Shown in pieces: positions 1 through 8,411 of a stretch of DNA of 64,000 nt. The stretch spans positions 1-64,000 of the forward strand of contig NZ_FXTK01000015.1 in NCBI RefSeq assembly GCF_900182695.1, given 5' to 3'. The notes below the pieces were generated by a model that did not search any database, had not been told where the DNA came from, and was given only the letters and a program-made list of their open reading frames with translations. Each line of letters opens with the position of its first letter. The first letter of the stretch is position 1. Source of the stretch: Paracoccus laeviglucosivorans (GTDB lineage Bacteria > Pseudomonadota > Alphaproteobacteria > Rhodobacterales > Rhodobacteraceae). The position numbers and the translations under genes are program-made.

Positions 1-101
1 TAATCGCCGGCCAGCGCCACGATCAGCGCCGCGACAGGTTCCGCCAGACGGTGGCCGTAAAGCGGGGCTTCGGCGACCAGCACCTTGGCGACGCCGTCGG
101 C
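1..101 (-). pseudogene. etfA: internal fragment of electron transfer flavoprotein alpha subunit
   Basis: Read on the minus strand, the first ~100 bases encode a stretch typical of the N-terminal domain of EtfA, including DGVAKVLVAEAP followed by HRLAEPVAALIVALAGD. In the family this lies about residues 55-95. The reading frame is open to the left edge, so the rest of the gene may continue outside the window. Towards the right the match stops abruptly near position 95-105, where sequence of an AbrB-family membrane protein begins on the other strand, so the EtfA N-terminus (about 55 residues) and its start codon are missing here. This is either a real rearrangement breakpoint or an assembly join. 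Confidence 0.7.
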
Positions 102-938
102 GTGATGGCCGGCAGCGCCTTTACACCATCGGTGATGACGCAGCTTGCCGCGTGGTGGCCGATCTTCATCGTGCTGCTGGTGTTCTTCCTTGCGGTTTCG
201 GCGATCGGCTATCTGTTCTTTCGCCGGCAAGGATTTGATCGCCCCACGGCTTTTCTGTCGGCAAGCCCGGGTGGGCTGGGCGAAATGGCTTTGCTGGGCC
301 AGCAATTCTCGGCGGATGTGCGCAAGTTGGTGCTGGTGCATTCGGTCCGCATCGTGCTGGTCGTCACGTTTGTGCCCTTCATGCTGCGCCAGATGCTGGG
401 TCTGGGGCAGGGTGCGATCTCGGGCCCGCCGGGTCACGGTGCGGGCGGGCCGCTGGATTGGCTGGCCCTGTCGGCCTGTGTGGTGCTGGGATACGTTTTG
501 GGCAACAGGCTGCGCAGTTATGGCGGGCTGATGCTGGTCCCTATGTTTCTGAGCGCGGGGCTGCATGGCAGCGGCGTCACCTCGGCCGAAATCCCCTATG
601 CCATCGTGGCGGCAATGCAGGTGGTCATCGGCTGCATCACCGGCGCGCGGTTTGCTGGCATCCGCTTCAACGAAGTCTGGCGCACGCTGCTGATCGGGCT
701 GGTCTGGACGCTGGTGTTGATCGCCATGTCAGTCGCGCTGGCCCTGATCCTTGGGAAGATCGTGGACATCCCTGCCGCCGCGCTATTTCTGGCGCTGGCC
801 CCCGGAGGCTTTGCTGAGATGAGCGTGATCGCCTATGCTGCCGAGGTCGAAGTGGCTTTCGTGGTGACATGCCACGCATTTCGCACGATCTATATCATGC
901 TTGTTTCGCCGATCCTCTGCCGTCGGCTTTTACGGTGA
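51..938 (+). CDS. AbrB-family membrane protein, 5'-truncated
   Basis: This encodes a polytopic inner-membrane protein of the AbrB/ammonia-monooxygenase-like family, putative transporters or regulators of unknown substrate that usually run to about 350 residues. The family match starts near residue 15 (GVMAGSAFTP, then a hydrophobic helix) and continues to the end with both repeated halves visible, each with an ASPGG/APGG-FAEM-like loop (residues about 70 and 255). The first helices, about 60-70 residues, are absent. The open frame begins at a GTG (51), but its first ~15 residues are read antisense through an etfA fragment and are not family sequence. Whether a functional protein is made is doubtful. 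A GntR regulator follows in the same orientation. Confidence 0.6.
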   Translation: MAVKRGFGDQHLGDAVGVMAGSAFTPSVMTQLAAWWPIFIVLLVFFLAVSAIGYLFFRRQGFDRPTAFLSASPGGLGEMALLGQQFSADVRKLVLVHSVRIVLVVTFVPFMLRQMLGLGQGAISGPPGHGAGGPLDWLALSACVVLGYVLGNRLRSYGGLMLVPMFLSAGLHGSGVTSAEIPYAIVAAMQVVIGCITGARFAGIRFNEVWRTLLIGLVWTLVLIAMSVALALILGKIVDIPAAALFLALAPGGFAEMSVIAYAAEVEVAFVVTCHAFRTIYIMLVSPILCRRLLR

Positions 939-958
939 CAAAGGACGATGCTGAAACG

Positions 959-1648
959 ATGACACATCATGACAAGCACGCGGGGAAATCCGAACCTGCC
1001 GAGCCGTCAGGAACGCTTGCCGAACGGCTGTTCGAGCAATTGACCGAGGCGATCCTGCAAGGCGAGATCCCGCTTGGCTCAAAGCTCAGCGAACCGCTGC
1101 TGGCGCGGAAGTACAACGTCAGTCGCGGGCCCTTGCGCGAGGCGTTGCACCGCCTTCAGGAACGGCGTCTGATCACCCGTTCTGCCAATCAGGGCGCGCG
1201 CGTGATCGAAGCCACGCCAGAACGCCTGAGCGAGCTTTTCGAGGTGCGCGAGATGCTGGAGGGGCTTGCGGCCCGATCTGCGGCCGTCAACATGTCGGAC
1301 GAAGACCGCGATGCGCTGCGCCAGATCATCGAAAATCACGAAGCCCAGTTGGAGGGACTGAAGCCCGAGGTTCATTCGGCGCTTGGCACGACCGACCGGG
1401 ATTTCCATTTCCGCATCGCACAGGCCAGTCGCAACCCCTTGCTGATCGGTCTGCTTTGCGCCGAACTTTATCCGTTGCTGCGGCTGTATCGCAGTCGGAA
1501 TGATAATCCTGCACTGCGCAGGCGAAGTGCGGTTGAACATCGCCGCATCTACGACGCGATCATCGATCACGACGCAGAAATGGCCGAGCTGATGATGCGC
1601 CGCCACATTGCCAGCGCACGGGTGCGCCGGATCGAGGCGCTGCTTTAG
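959..1648 (+). CDS. GntR-family (FadR/FCD) transcriptional regulator
   Basis: A cytoplasmic DNA-binding regulator of 229 residues. The N-terminal winged helix (residues about 18-85) shows the GntR signature, with LSEPLLARKYNVSRGPLREAL in the recognition region, followed by an all-helical FCD ligand-binding domain (about 95-220) with the DRDFHFRIAQ metal/ligand-site motif. The ATG at 959 is chosen because it begins family-like sequence and has AAGGA upstream (about 940-945). The open frame extends back to 869, overlapping the upstream membrane-protein gene. The ligand is unknown. It converges on adk. It may control the adjacent AbrB-family gene, but that gene is broken here. Confidence 0.85.
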   Translation: MTHHDKHAGKSEPAEPSGTLAERLFEQLTEAILQGEIPLGSKLSEPLLARKYNVSRGPLREALHRLQERRLITRSANQGARVIEATPERLSELFEVREMLEGLAARSAAVNMSDEDRDALRQIIENHEAQLEGLKPEVHSALGTTDRDFHFRIAQASRNPLLIGLLCAELYPLLRLYRSRNDNPALRRRSAVEHRRIYDAIIDHDAEMAELMMRRHIASARVRRIEALL

Positions 1649-1667
1649 CCGCCCGCATGCCGTCATG

Positions 1668-2330
1668 TCACCGCTCGGCTTGGAACGCATCCAGAATGGA
1701 ACGGATATTGCTGGCCACGCTGTCCATTTCCGCAAGCCCGTCGACCGAATGCAGATTGCCAAGCGCGTGATAATAACCCAGCAACGGCGAGGTCTTTTTG
1801 TAATATTCCAGCAGTCTCGTGTTTAGGCTGTTGGGATTGTCGTCCGGGCGCCGCCGCAGATCGGCGGTGTTGCACAGATCGCAGGTATCTTGCAGCTTCG
1901 GTGGCTTGGTCTGATCGTGATACACCTCGCCGCAGGTGCCGCAGGTCATCCTGCCGGATATTCTGGATACCAATGCCTGATCATCGACGCACAATTCGAT
2001 GACCGCGTCGATCTGCGTCCCGCTGGTCGCAACAAGCTGCTGAAGCGCATCGGCCTGCGCCAAGGTGCGGGGAAACCCGTCGAAGATGAACCCCTTGCCG
2101 CCTTGCGCGAATTTTTCACCGATCAACTCGATGACGATGTCATCGGTGACCAATTCGCCGCGATCCATCACGTCAGACACGCGCCTGCCCATATCCGTGT
2201 CGGACCGGCGCGCTTCGCGAAGCATGTCCCCGGTCGATAGCTGGACCAGTCCGCGTTCCTCGATCAGGCGCCGTGCCTGCGTTCCCTTTCCCGCCCCAGG
2301 TGCGCCAAGAAGGATGATATTGATGGTCAT
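1668..2330 (-). CDS. adk: adenylate kinase, metal-lid type
   Basis: Cytosolic enzyme that interconverts ATP + AMP and 2 ADP. The P-loop GAPGAGKGT is at residues 9-17, the AMP-binding STGDMLR at about 32-38 and the FDGFPRT motif at about 83-89. The lid carries Cys130, Cys133, Cys150 and Cys153 (CxxC-x16-CxxC), which bind zinc or iron in related enzymes, including that of Paracoccus denitrificans. The length of 220 is normal. It lies 75 bases downstream of matB in the same direction, separated by a 10-bp hairpin. MatB makes AMP when it activates malonate, so an adjacent Adk would recycle it. adk is normally found with ribosomal protein genes, and whether a second copy exists cannot be seen here. 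Confidence 0.95.
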   Translation of the reverse strand: MTINIILLGAPGAGKGTQARRLIEERGLVQLSTGDMLREARRSDTDMGRRVSDVMDRGELVTDDIVIELIGEKFAQGGKGFIFDGFPRTLAQADALQQLVATSGTQIDAVIELCVDDQALVSRISGRMTCGTCGEVYHDQTKPPKLQDTCDLCNTADLRRRPDDNPNSLNTRLLEYYKKTSPLLGYYHALGNLHSVDGLAEMDSVASNIRSILDAFQAER

Positions 2331-2364
2331 GTCATGGTCCTTGTCGCTGGTGAGGCTGGGTGTT

Positions 2365-2392
2365 GAAAGCGGCGTGTCGTCCCGCCGCTTTC
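2365..2392 (-). terminator. hairpin between matB and adk
   Basis: A perfect 10-bp inverted repeat (GAAAGCGGCG at 2365-2374, CGCCGCTTTC at 2383-2392) with an 8-base loop sits in the 75-base gap between the matB stop and the adk start. There is no T-run after it on the minus strand, so it may be a factor-dependent terminator, a processing or stability element, or a weak attenuator separating adk from the mat operon. Confidence 0.5.
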
Positions 2393-2405
2393 GAAAGGTT
2401 TTCGC

Positions 2406-3908
2406 TCAGTCGTAAAGCCCGCCGAACTGATCGCGCAGCAGGTTCTTCTGGACCTTTCCCATGGTGTTGCGGGGCAGGACGTCCATGAACAGCACGCGCT
2501 TGGGCAGCTTGAATTTCGCCAGCCGCCCTTCAAGTGCGGACAGAACCTCGGCCTCGGACGGGGGGGCGGGGCCGACGATCACCGCGGTCACGCCTTCGCC
2601 GAAATCACGATGCGGCAGGCCGATCACTGCGGATTCGGTGACACCGGGCAGGGCGTCGATCTCGGTCTCGATTTCCTTGGGATAGACGTTGTAGCCGCCG
2701 GTGATGATCAGATCCTTGCCGCGCCCGACGATGTGCAGATAGCCCACATCGTCGATGCGCCCCAGATCGCCGGTGATGAAGAAGCCGTTTTCGCGCAGCT
2801 CGGCGGCGGTCTTTTCGGGCATCTGCCAATAGCCCTTGAAGACGTTCGGGCCGCGCACCTCGATCATGCCGATCTCGCCTTGGGGCAGTTCGGCGCCGGT
2901 TTCCGGGTCGGTCACGATGATCTCGACGCCGGGCAGGGGCATGCCCACCGTCCCCGCCACCCGGTCGCCGTGATAGGGGTTCGAGGCGTTCATGTTGGTT
3001 TCCGTCATGCCGTAACGCTCAAGGATCGCGTGGCCCGTCCGCGCCCGCCATTCGCGATGCGTATCGGCCAGCAGCGGCGCCGAGCCCGAGATGAACAGCC
3101 GCATCCGCGCCGTGGTTTCGGCGTTCAGCATGTCGTCCTGCAAAAGCCGCGTATAGAAGGTCGGCACGCCCATCAGCACGGTCGCGCGGCTCATGTCTTC
3201 GAAGATGCGATCCACGTCGAACTTGGGCAGGAAGATCATCGACGCGCCGGAAAACAGCGTGACATTGGTGGCGACGAACAGCCCGTGGGTGTGAAAGATC
3301 GGCAACGCGTGGATCAGCACGTCGCGGGCGGTATATTCCCACGCCTGGATCAGCGCGCGGGTGTTCGACACCAGATTGCCATGCGTCAGCATCGCGCCTT
3401 TGGAGCGCCCCGTCGTCCCCGAGGTATATAGCAGCGCCGCCAGATCATCCGCGCCGCGCGGCACGGTCGCGAAATCCTGCGGCTGGTCTTTGGCCGCATC
3501 GGTCAGGCTGCCCGAGCCATCCGCGCCCAGCGTCAGCAGCCGCGCCGTGCCCGACGCCTCAGCCAGCGCCTCGGCCCGCCTCGGATCGCAGACAAACATC
3601 GCCGGGGTGGCGTCGCCGATGAAATAGGCGATCTCGGTGGGCGTATAGCCGGTGTTCAGCGGCAGGAAGACCGCGCCCGCCCGCACCGTCGCCAGATACA
3701 GGATGATCGCCTCGACGGATTTTTCCACCTGCACCGCCACGCGGTCACCGGGCTGCACGCCAAGCGCCACCAGCGCATTCGCCATGCGTCCCGTGCGGGC
3801 AGTCAGGTCGGCATAGGTGATGCGCTCGGCGGAAAGCGTCTCGATGGCGGTGGCGGCGGGGTCCGTGATGCCGCGCGCAAGGATGTCGAAAAGATTGTCG
3901 CTCATCAT
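2406..3908 (-). CDS. matB: malonyl-CoA synthetase (AMP-forming)
   Basis: Activates malonate with ATP and CoA to malonyl-CoA, AMP and PPi in the cytosol. It is an ANL-superfamily adenylating enzyme of 500 residues. The phosphate-binding motif YTSGTTGRSKGAMLTHG is at about 161-177, the GDLGRIDDVGYL hinge region at about 394-405, GGYNVYPKEIE at about 417-427, and the catalytic C-terminal lysine (NTMGKVQK) near 485. The overall sequence matches MatB rather than acetyl-CoA synthetase. It starts 9 bases after the matA stop, so the two are co-transcribed. Two adjacent Met codons are possible starts; the second (MSDNLF) is slightly more typical. Confidence 0.92.
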   Translation of the reverse strand: MMSDNLFDILARGITDPAATAIETLSAERITYADLTARTGRMANALVALGVQPGDRVAVQVEKSVEAIILYLATVRAGAVFLPLNTGYTPTEIAYFIGDATPAMFVCDPRRAEALAEASGTARLLTLGADGSGSLTDAAKDQPQDFATVPRGADDLAALLYTSGTTGRSKGAMLTHGNLVSNTRALIQAWEYTARDVLIHALPIFHTHGLFVATNVTLFSGASMIFLPKFDVDRIFEDMSRATVLMGVPTFYTRLLQDDMLNAETTARMRLFISGSAPLLADTHREWRARTGHAILERYGMTETNMNASNPYHGDRVAGTVGMPLPGVEIIVTDPETGAELPQGEIGMIEVRGPNVFKGYWQMPEKTAAELRENGFFITGDLGRIDDVGYLHIVGRGKDLIITGGYNVYPKEIETEIDALPGVTESAVIGLPHRDFGEGVTAVIVGPAPPSEAEVLSALEGRLAKFKLPKRVLFMDVLPRNTMGKVQKNLLRDQFGGLYD

Positions 3909-3916
3909 GGGTCCTT

Positions 3917-5269
3917 TCAGGTCGTCGGCAGGGCGCGCGCGACGACGGATGCTGCGGCAACGGTGCCGCGTTCGGCGAATGCTTCGTGGTTCACTTCGAT
4001 CCGGTCGAGGTCGTAGAGATAGTTGACCATCAACCCATGCGCCTGTTTCAGCCCGTTGGCCGAAACATCGCCAAGATGGTTCATGCGTTCAAGCTGTGCG
4101 CCATTGCCCAGATGGAACCGCGCTACGGGGTCGGGAACGCGCCCCTTGCCGTCGCGGGCGCGCAGGAAATAGGTGGCGGCAGCGGCCAGCAGGGGCGCGC
4201 GCAGGGCCTCGGCTTTGGTTGCGTCCTTGTGCCAGCCGGGTTCGTCCAGCAACGCAAAGGCGATGCGCTGATCGGCGTCGATCAGGTCTGATGCTTCGTC
4301 CTTGCGCGCCGCCGCAAGCCATGCGGCAAAGCCCGGCACGGGGGACAGGGTGACGAAGGTGCGGATATTGGGCAGCTCGGCCTTCAGCTCCTCGACCACC
4401 TGCTTGATCAGGAAATTGCCGAAGGACACCCCCGCCAGCCCGCGCTGCGTGTTCGAGATCGAATAGAAGACGGCGGTGGTCGCCTCCTCGGCCTCAATCG
4501 GTTTGCGCTTGAGGTCCAGCAGACCACCCACCGCATCGGGAATGGCGCGGGTCAGCGCCACCTCGACAAAGATCAGCGGCTCATCGACCATCTGCGGATG
4601 GAAGAAACCATAGCAGCGCCGGTCCGTCGGTTGCAGGCGGTTGCGCAGGTCGTCCCAGTTCTGGATGGCGTGGACCGCCTCATAGCGGATGATCTTTTCA
4701 AGGATCGCGGCGGGGGTGTTCCAGTCGATATGGCGCAGAACCAGAAAGCCCCGGTTGAACCATGACCCGAACAGATGCGCGAAATCGTCGTCCACGCGGC
4801 GCAGCGACGGATCGCTGCGCAGATGGGACAGCAGCTCCTCGCGCATATGGACCAGCGCGGCGGTGCCGCCGGGCGCAAGGTTCAGGCGGCGCAGCAGTTC
4901 CTGCCGGCGCGGTTCGGCTGCGGAATGCAGATCCTCCAGCGCGTCAGGGTCGTGTTCGATGGCGGCAAGGGCTGCCTTGACCGCCGCCGGATCAGGGCCG
5001 AAACGTTCGGCCAGAACGCGCAGGAAACCCAGCCGCGCGTCCGGTCCGGCGTGATCGAAAGCCGCAAGCAGCCCCCGCGCCAGCGCCACGCCCGAGGCCT
5101 CGCCCCGGCGCGACAGCAGCGCCTGGGCCAGTTCGGATAGTTCGGGCGGCTGGGGGGCATCGCCCGCATCGCGACGCCACAGCAGGCGGCGACCGCGTTC
5201 GGTCAGGGTCTCGAACAGCTCACCCAGAAATGCGGGGCGGCTTTGGCGCGAGGCTTCGGCTTTTGTCAC
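3917..5269 (-). CDS. matA: malonyl-CoA decarboxylase
   Basis: Converts malonyl-CoA to acetyl-CoA and CO2, so with MatB and MatC it lets malonate feed central metabolism. The protein has an N-terminal helical region (to about residue 150) and a C-terminal GNAT-like catalytic half containing the family stretches ISNTQRGLAGVSFGNFLIKQ and FVTLSPVPGF; the His and Tyr expected near the C-terminus appear in AHGLMVNYLYDL. I chose the GTG at 5269 because AAAGGAG lies 6 bases upstream. A longer frame from 5323 would overlap matC and adds residues unlike the family. It follows matC by a short gap and precedes matB. Confidence 0.9.
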   Translation of the reverse strand: MTKAEASRQSRPAFLGELFETLTERGRRLLWRRDAGDAPQPPELSELAQALLSRRGEASGVALARGLLAAFDHAGPDARLGFLRVLAERFGPDPAAVKAALAAIEHDPDALEDLHSAAEPRRQELLRRLNLAPGGTAALVHMREELLSHLRSDPSLRRVDDDFAHLFGSWFNRGFLVLRHIDWNTPAAILEKIIRYEAVHAIQNWDDLRNRLQPTDRRCYGFFHPQMVDEPLIFVEVALTRAIPDAVGGLLDLKRKPIEAEEATTAVFYSISNTQRGLAGVSFGNFLIKQVVEELKAELPNIRTFVTLSPVPGFAAWLAAARKDEASDLIDADQRIAFALLDEPGWHKDATKAEALRAPLLAAAATYFLRARDGKGRVPDPVARFHLGNGAQLERMNHLGDVSANGLKQAHGLMVNYLYDLDRIEVNHEAFAERGTVAAASVVARALPTT

Positions 5270-5303
5270 GACATTCTCCTTTGCATGGGGGAGGCGGCCG
5301 GGA

Positions 5304-6683
5304 TCACCCCGGCAGCACGACAAAGATCAGCCACAGAACCACCGGCGCGATCAGCGTGACCAGCGCGCCATAATTCAGCAGCTTGCGGAAGAAGACCTGC
5401 TTGTCCACGCCCTGCGCATTTGCCAGAACCAGCGCGCCATTGGTGGAAAACGGGCTGACATCCACGATGGTCGAGGCAACGGCCATTCCGGCGATGAAGC
5501 CGATGGCGCCAACACCCGTATCGCCTTGCAGGAAGGGCACGGCCAGCGGGATCAGCGACCCCAGCACCGCGGTCGAGGATGCGAATGCCGACACCACCGC
5601 CCCGATAAAGAACAACATCAGCGCTGCCAGCAGGGGCGAGGCCATGCCCGCCACGCTATGGCCCACGAAATCGATGGTGCCCATGGATTCCAGCACGGCG
5701 ACATAGGTAGAGACGCCGGTGATCAGCATGATTTCCGGCCATGCCACCTGCGCCATGGCGCGTTTCTGCATGGTCGGTGCCCATAGCGCCAGCACCAGAC
5801 CGATGGTCAGCGCGACAAAGCCGATATCCAGCTTGAAGGCCAGAACCAGCACCGCCAGCAGCGCCAGACCTGCCAATGTCGCGATCTGGTAGGGGTTGCC
5901 GTCGGGGTGGTTGCCCTCTTCGACCTCATTGACAAGCTTGTTGGAATGACCGCCGCCTTCGCGTCCGATGCGGGGGCTGATCGCCTCGGCCTCGCTGTCG
6001 CCGAAGATCTGCGGGCCGGTGGCGGCGCGGGCGATTTCGACATGCGGCACGGTCACCGGCTCGATGTCCTGACGCATCTGCATCAGCGCACGACCGCCCA
6101 GCACCAGAAACAGGATCAGCGCCACGGCGGCGTTGACGGTGAAGCTGGCGGCGAATGTGGTCATCGGGCTAAGCGGCAGGCCCGCCTTTTCCACGACGCC
6201 ATTGGTGATGCCGCCATAGATGCTGATGGGCGAAAAGCCCCCGGCCTGCGCGCCATGCACCACCATCAGACCCATCAACAAGGGCGAGATATGGTAACGG
6301 AACGCGAAACCCAGCGCGATGGGGGCCACGATGGCGACCGCGCCGGGGCTGACCGCACCCACCGCAGTCAGCATCGCGGAAATGCCGAACATGATCCACG
6401 GAATCGCCGCGATCCGTCCCTTGACCGCGCGCACGGCCATGCGCACCAGCCAGTCGATGGTGCCGTTGTTCTGCGCGATGGCGAACAGCCATGTGATGCC
6501 CACCAGCGTCAGGAACAGCCCGCCCGGAAAGCCGCCAATGATGTCGTTGGTGCTTTGCCCGGCCAGCAGCGTGCCGACCAGAAACGCGCCGACGAAGGCC
6601 AGCACGCCCATGTTGATCGGCCAGATCGTTGCAACCACGAACATCGCGACAAGCGCGTATATCGATAGAAAATGCGGGGTCAT
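5304..6683 (-). CDS. matC: malonate (dicarboxylate) carrier
   Basis: Inner-membrane permease of 459 residues with 11-12 hydrophobic helices, matching the MatC/SLC13-like dicarboxylate carriers. The N-terminal MatC domain is recognisable in SIYALVAMFVVATIWPINMG and in the loop VHGAQAGGFSPISIYGG. A long hydrophilic loop (about residues 215-265) separates two membrane halves. It is the first gene of the minus-strand matC-matA-matB(-adk) operon and is divergent from the GntR regulator at 6847, the arrangement known for matR-matABC in rhizobia. Import of malonate is inferred from family and context. Confidence 0.88.
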   Translation of the reverse strand: MTPHFLSIYALVAMFVVATIWPINMGVLAFVGAFLVGTLLAGQSTNDIIGGFPGGLFLTLVGITWLFAIAQNNGTIDWLVRMAVRAVKGRIAAIPWIMFGISAMLTAVGAVSPGAVAIVAPIALGFAFRYHISPLLMGLMVVHGAQAGGFSPISIYGGITNGVVEKAGLPLSPMTTFAASFTVNAAVALILFLVLGGRALMQMRQDIEPVTVPHVEIARAATGPQIFGDSEAEAISPRIGREGGGHSNKLVNEVEEGNHPDGNPYQIATLAGLALLAVLVLAFKLDIGFVALTIGLVLALWAPTMQKRAMAQVAWPEIMLITGVSTYVAVLESMGTIDFVGHSVAGMASPLLAALMLFFIGAVVSAFASSTAVLGSLIPLAVPFLQGDTGVGAIGFIAGMAVASTIVDVSPFSTNGALVLANAQGVDKQVFFRKLLNYGALVTLIAPVVLWLIFVVLPG

Positions 6684-6771
6684 GCGCGGCTCCTCCTCCT
6701 TGCAATCTTCCTTGGAAACGCGGTTGGCCGCGAATCCCCTCCCGCATTTGTTATACGTTTGTCACGCGATG

Positions 6772-6784
6772 ATGTATATAACAT
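6772..6784. promoter_or_regulatory. candidate MatR operator in the matC/matR intergenic region
   Basis: The divergent region between matC and matR contains an interrupted inverted repeat ATGT-ATATA-ACAT (6772-6784), and a second A/T-rich TTATACG word lies at about 6750. GntR/FCD regulators bind short palindromes of this size next to their own gene. Assignment to MatR is inference from position only. Confidence 0.4.
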
Positions 6785-6846
6785 AAGATCGGATGGATAA
6801 ATGCGTTGACGCAGGATACGCTGTGTGCATGAGCATGAGGCCCGCG

Positions 6847-7500
6847 ATGACGAACATCCCGAACACGCTGCGCATCCGTAACGCGCTGGAAAATGCTATC
6901 GTGCAAGGCGTCTACGCCCCCGGTGCCCGTCTGGACCCCGAGGCGTTGGAGCGCGAGTTTGACGTCTCGCGCACCCCCATCCGCGAGGCGCTGCACCAGC
7001 TGGAAGCGTCGGGGCTAGTCCGGGTCGTACCCAAGCGCGGCACCTTCGTCACGGAATGGAGCCCCGAGGAACTGGCCGAACGCTTTGAGGTCATGGCCGA
7101 GATCGAGGCGACCTGCGGGCGTCTGGCCGCGCGCCGCATTCTGGACAGCGAGATGACGGCGCTGGAGGCCGCGCATGACGCCTGCCGCCAACGCGCCGAG
7201 GCGGGCGATGTCGAGGGGTATTACACCCGCAACTCGGAATTCCATCATTGCATCTATCGCGCCACGCATAACGCGTTTCTGGAACGCGAGGCATCGCGGC
7301 TGCACGCGATGTTGCAGCCTTACCGACGGATGCAGTTGCAGGTCAGGAACCGCATGGGGCGATCCTATGCCGAACATGATGCGGTGGTCATGGCCATCAG
7401 CGCGGGTGATGCCGATGCGGCGGCCCGGGCGCTTCGGGATCATGTCATCGTGCAGGGCGACCGCTTCCACGACCTGATCGCCGCGCTGCGTCAGGTTTAA
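6847..7500 (+). CDS. matR: GntR-family regulator of the malonate operon
   Basis: A GntR/FCD transcription factor of about 218 residues. The winged helix covers about residues 5-70 (LEREFDVSRTPIREALHQLE), and the FCD domain follows with RNSEFHHCIYRATHN as the metal/ligand region. In rhizobia MatR is a repressor released by malonate. Here it is transcribed away from matC with about 160 bases between them, which fits that role. In-frame Met codons lie at 6829, 6835 and 6847, none with a strong ribosome binding site; 6847 gives the usual family N-terminus. The name is given by context and is not proven. Confidence 0.75.
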   Translation: MTNIPNTLRIRNALENAIVQGVYAPGARLDPEALEREFDVSRTPIREALHQLEASGLVRVVPKRGTFVTEWSPEELAERFEVMAEIEATCGRLAARRILDSEMTALEAAHDACRQRAEAGDVEGYYTRNSEFHHCIYRATHNAFLEREASRLHAMLQPYRRMQLQVRNRMGRSYAEHDAVVMAISAGDADAAARALRDHVIVQGDRFHDLIAALRQV

Positions 7501-7591
7501 CGGCGTCAATTTAAGAACAGCACCGTCGACAATGGTAGCAAGGCTGGCTAGCTAGGCGTTGACGAAACTCAGAACAGCAGTCGATAATTGC

Positions 7592-8401
7592 ATGGTAAAG
7601 CAACCAGAAGCTAGCCCTGGACTTACGAGTCCGGAACCCGATCACCGGCTTTATGTGCAGGCGATCGAGCGCAGCATGACGGTCTTGAATGCCTTCAATG
7701 GTGGTAGAGAGCAACTGACGCTGTCCGAATTGGCCGAACGGTGTGATATCGGGCGCAGTGCAATCCAGCGTATCGTCTACACTTTGGCTTATCTCGGATA
7801 CCTCGACCGGGCACAGGATGATCAAAGCTATCGGTTGACGGCTCGAATGTTTCAGTTGTGCGATGCACTTGTGGGCCAGCAAAATGCTGGCCCGCGTATC
7901 GCGGCGGCGCTAAAGCGCCTTGCAGAGGAAACCGGTGAATCTGTCGCTTGGGTTGGCCGGGACGGAGATGAGATTGTCATCCTGCAATCCGTGCGCAGCC
8001 AGCACTACAGCCATGTCAGCTTGCCGGTCGGGCAGCGGTTCAATGTTCTGACAGCGGCATCCGGTCAGGTTTTTCTGGCACATCTCGATCGACAGGAAGC
8101 AGAAACGATCTTTCTGCGGGCTGACGATGCGGCGCGCCGAAGGATGGGCACGTCTGATTTCGAAACCTATGCAGATGTTCTTCAGGACATCCGTGATCAA
8201 GGCTATGCGCTGACAGAGAAAAGCGAAGATCTGTACAGCGTGTCGATGTCAGTGCCAGTTTTCAGCACGTCGGGGCCTCCGCTGGGCATGATCAACGTAT
8301 CGGCACTTCAAAGTCGTCTACCCAAATCGGACGCTGTCGCACGACTGTTGGCACCGATGCGAGAGGCGGCAGAGGCCGTCACGCGGGCAATCGGGTTCTG
8401 A
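7592..8401 (+). CDS. IclR-family transcriptional regulator
   Basis: About 270 residues. The N-terminal winged helix (about residues 20-85) has the IclR signature LTLSELAERCDIGRSAIQRI, and the C-terminal effector domain (about 95-265) contains GVGRDG-like and SVSMSVPVF segments. The ATG at 7592 is preferred to an upstream in-frame TTG (7559), although neither has a good ribosome binding site. It is convergent with the IclR gene at 8412 (10-base gap) and lies at the edge of the lower-G+C catabolic block, so the two IclR proteins probably control the ligase/hydratase/transporter genes. The effector is unknown. Confidence 0.85.
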   Translation: MVKQPEASPGLTSPEPDHRLYVQAIERSMTVLNAFNGGREQLTLSELAERCDIGRSAIQRIVYTLAYLGYLDRAQDDQSYRLTARMFQLCDALVGQQNAGPRIAAALKRLAEETGESVAWVGRDGDEIVILQSVRSQHYSHVSLPVGQRFNVLTAASGQVFLAHLDRQEAETIFLRADDAARRRMGTSDFETYADVLQDIRDQGYALTEKSEDLYSVSMSVPVFSTSGPPLGMINVSALQSRLPKSDAVARLLAPMREAAEAVTRAIGF

Positions 8402-8411
8402 GCCTATTCTC

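Noticed and set aside
6847..7500. Assigning the GntR regulator to the lower-G+C block instead of the malonate operon
   Set aside because: It is divergent from matC with a shared control region and has native composition, so MatR is the simpler reading.
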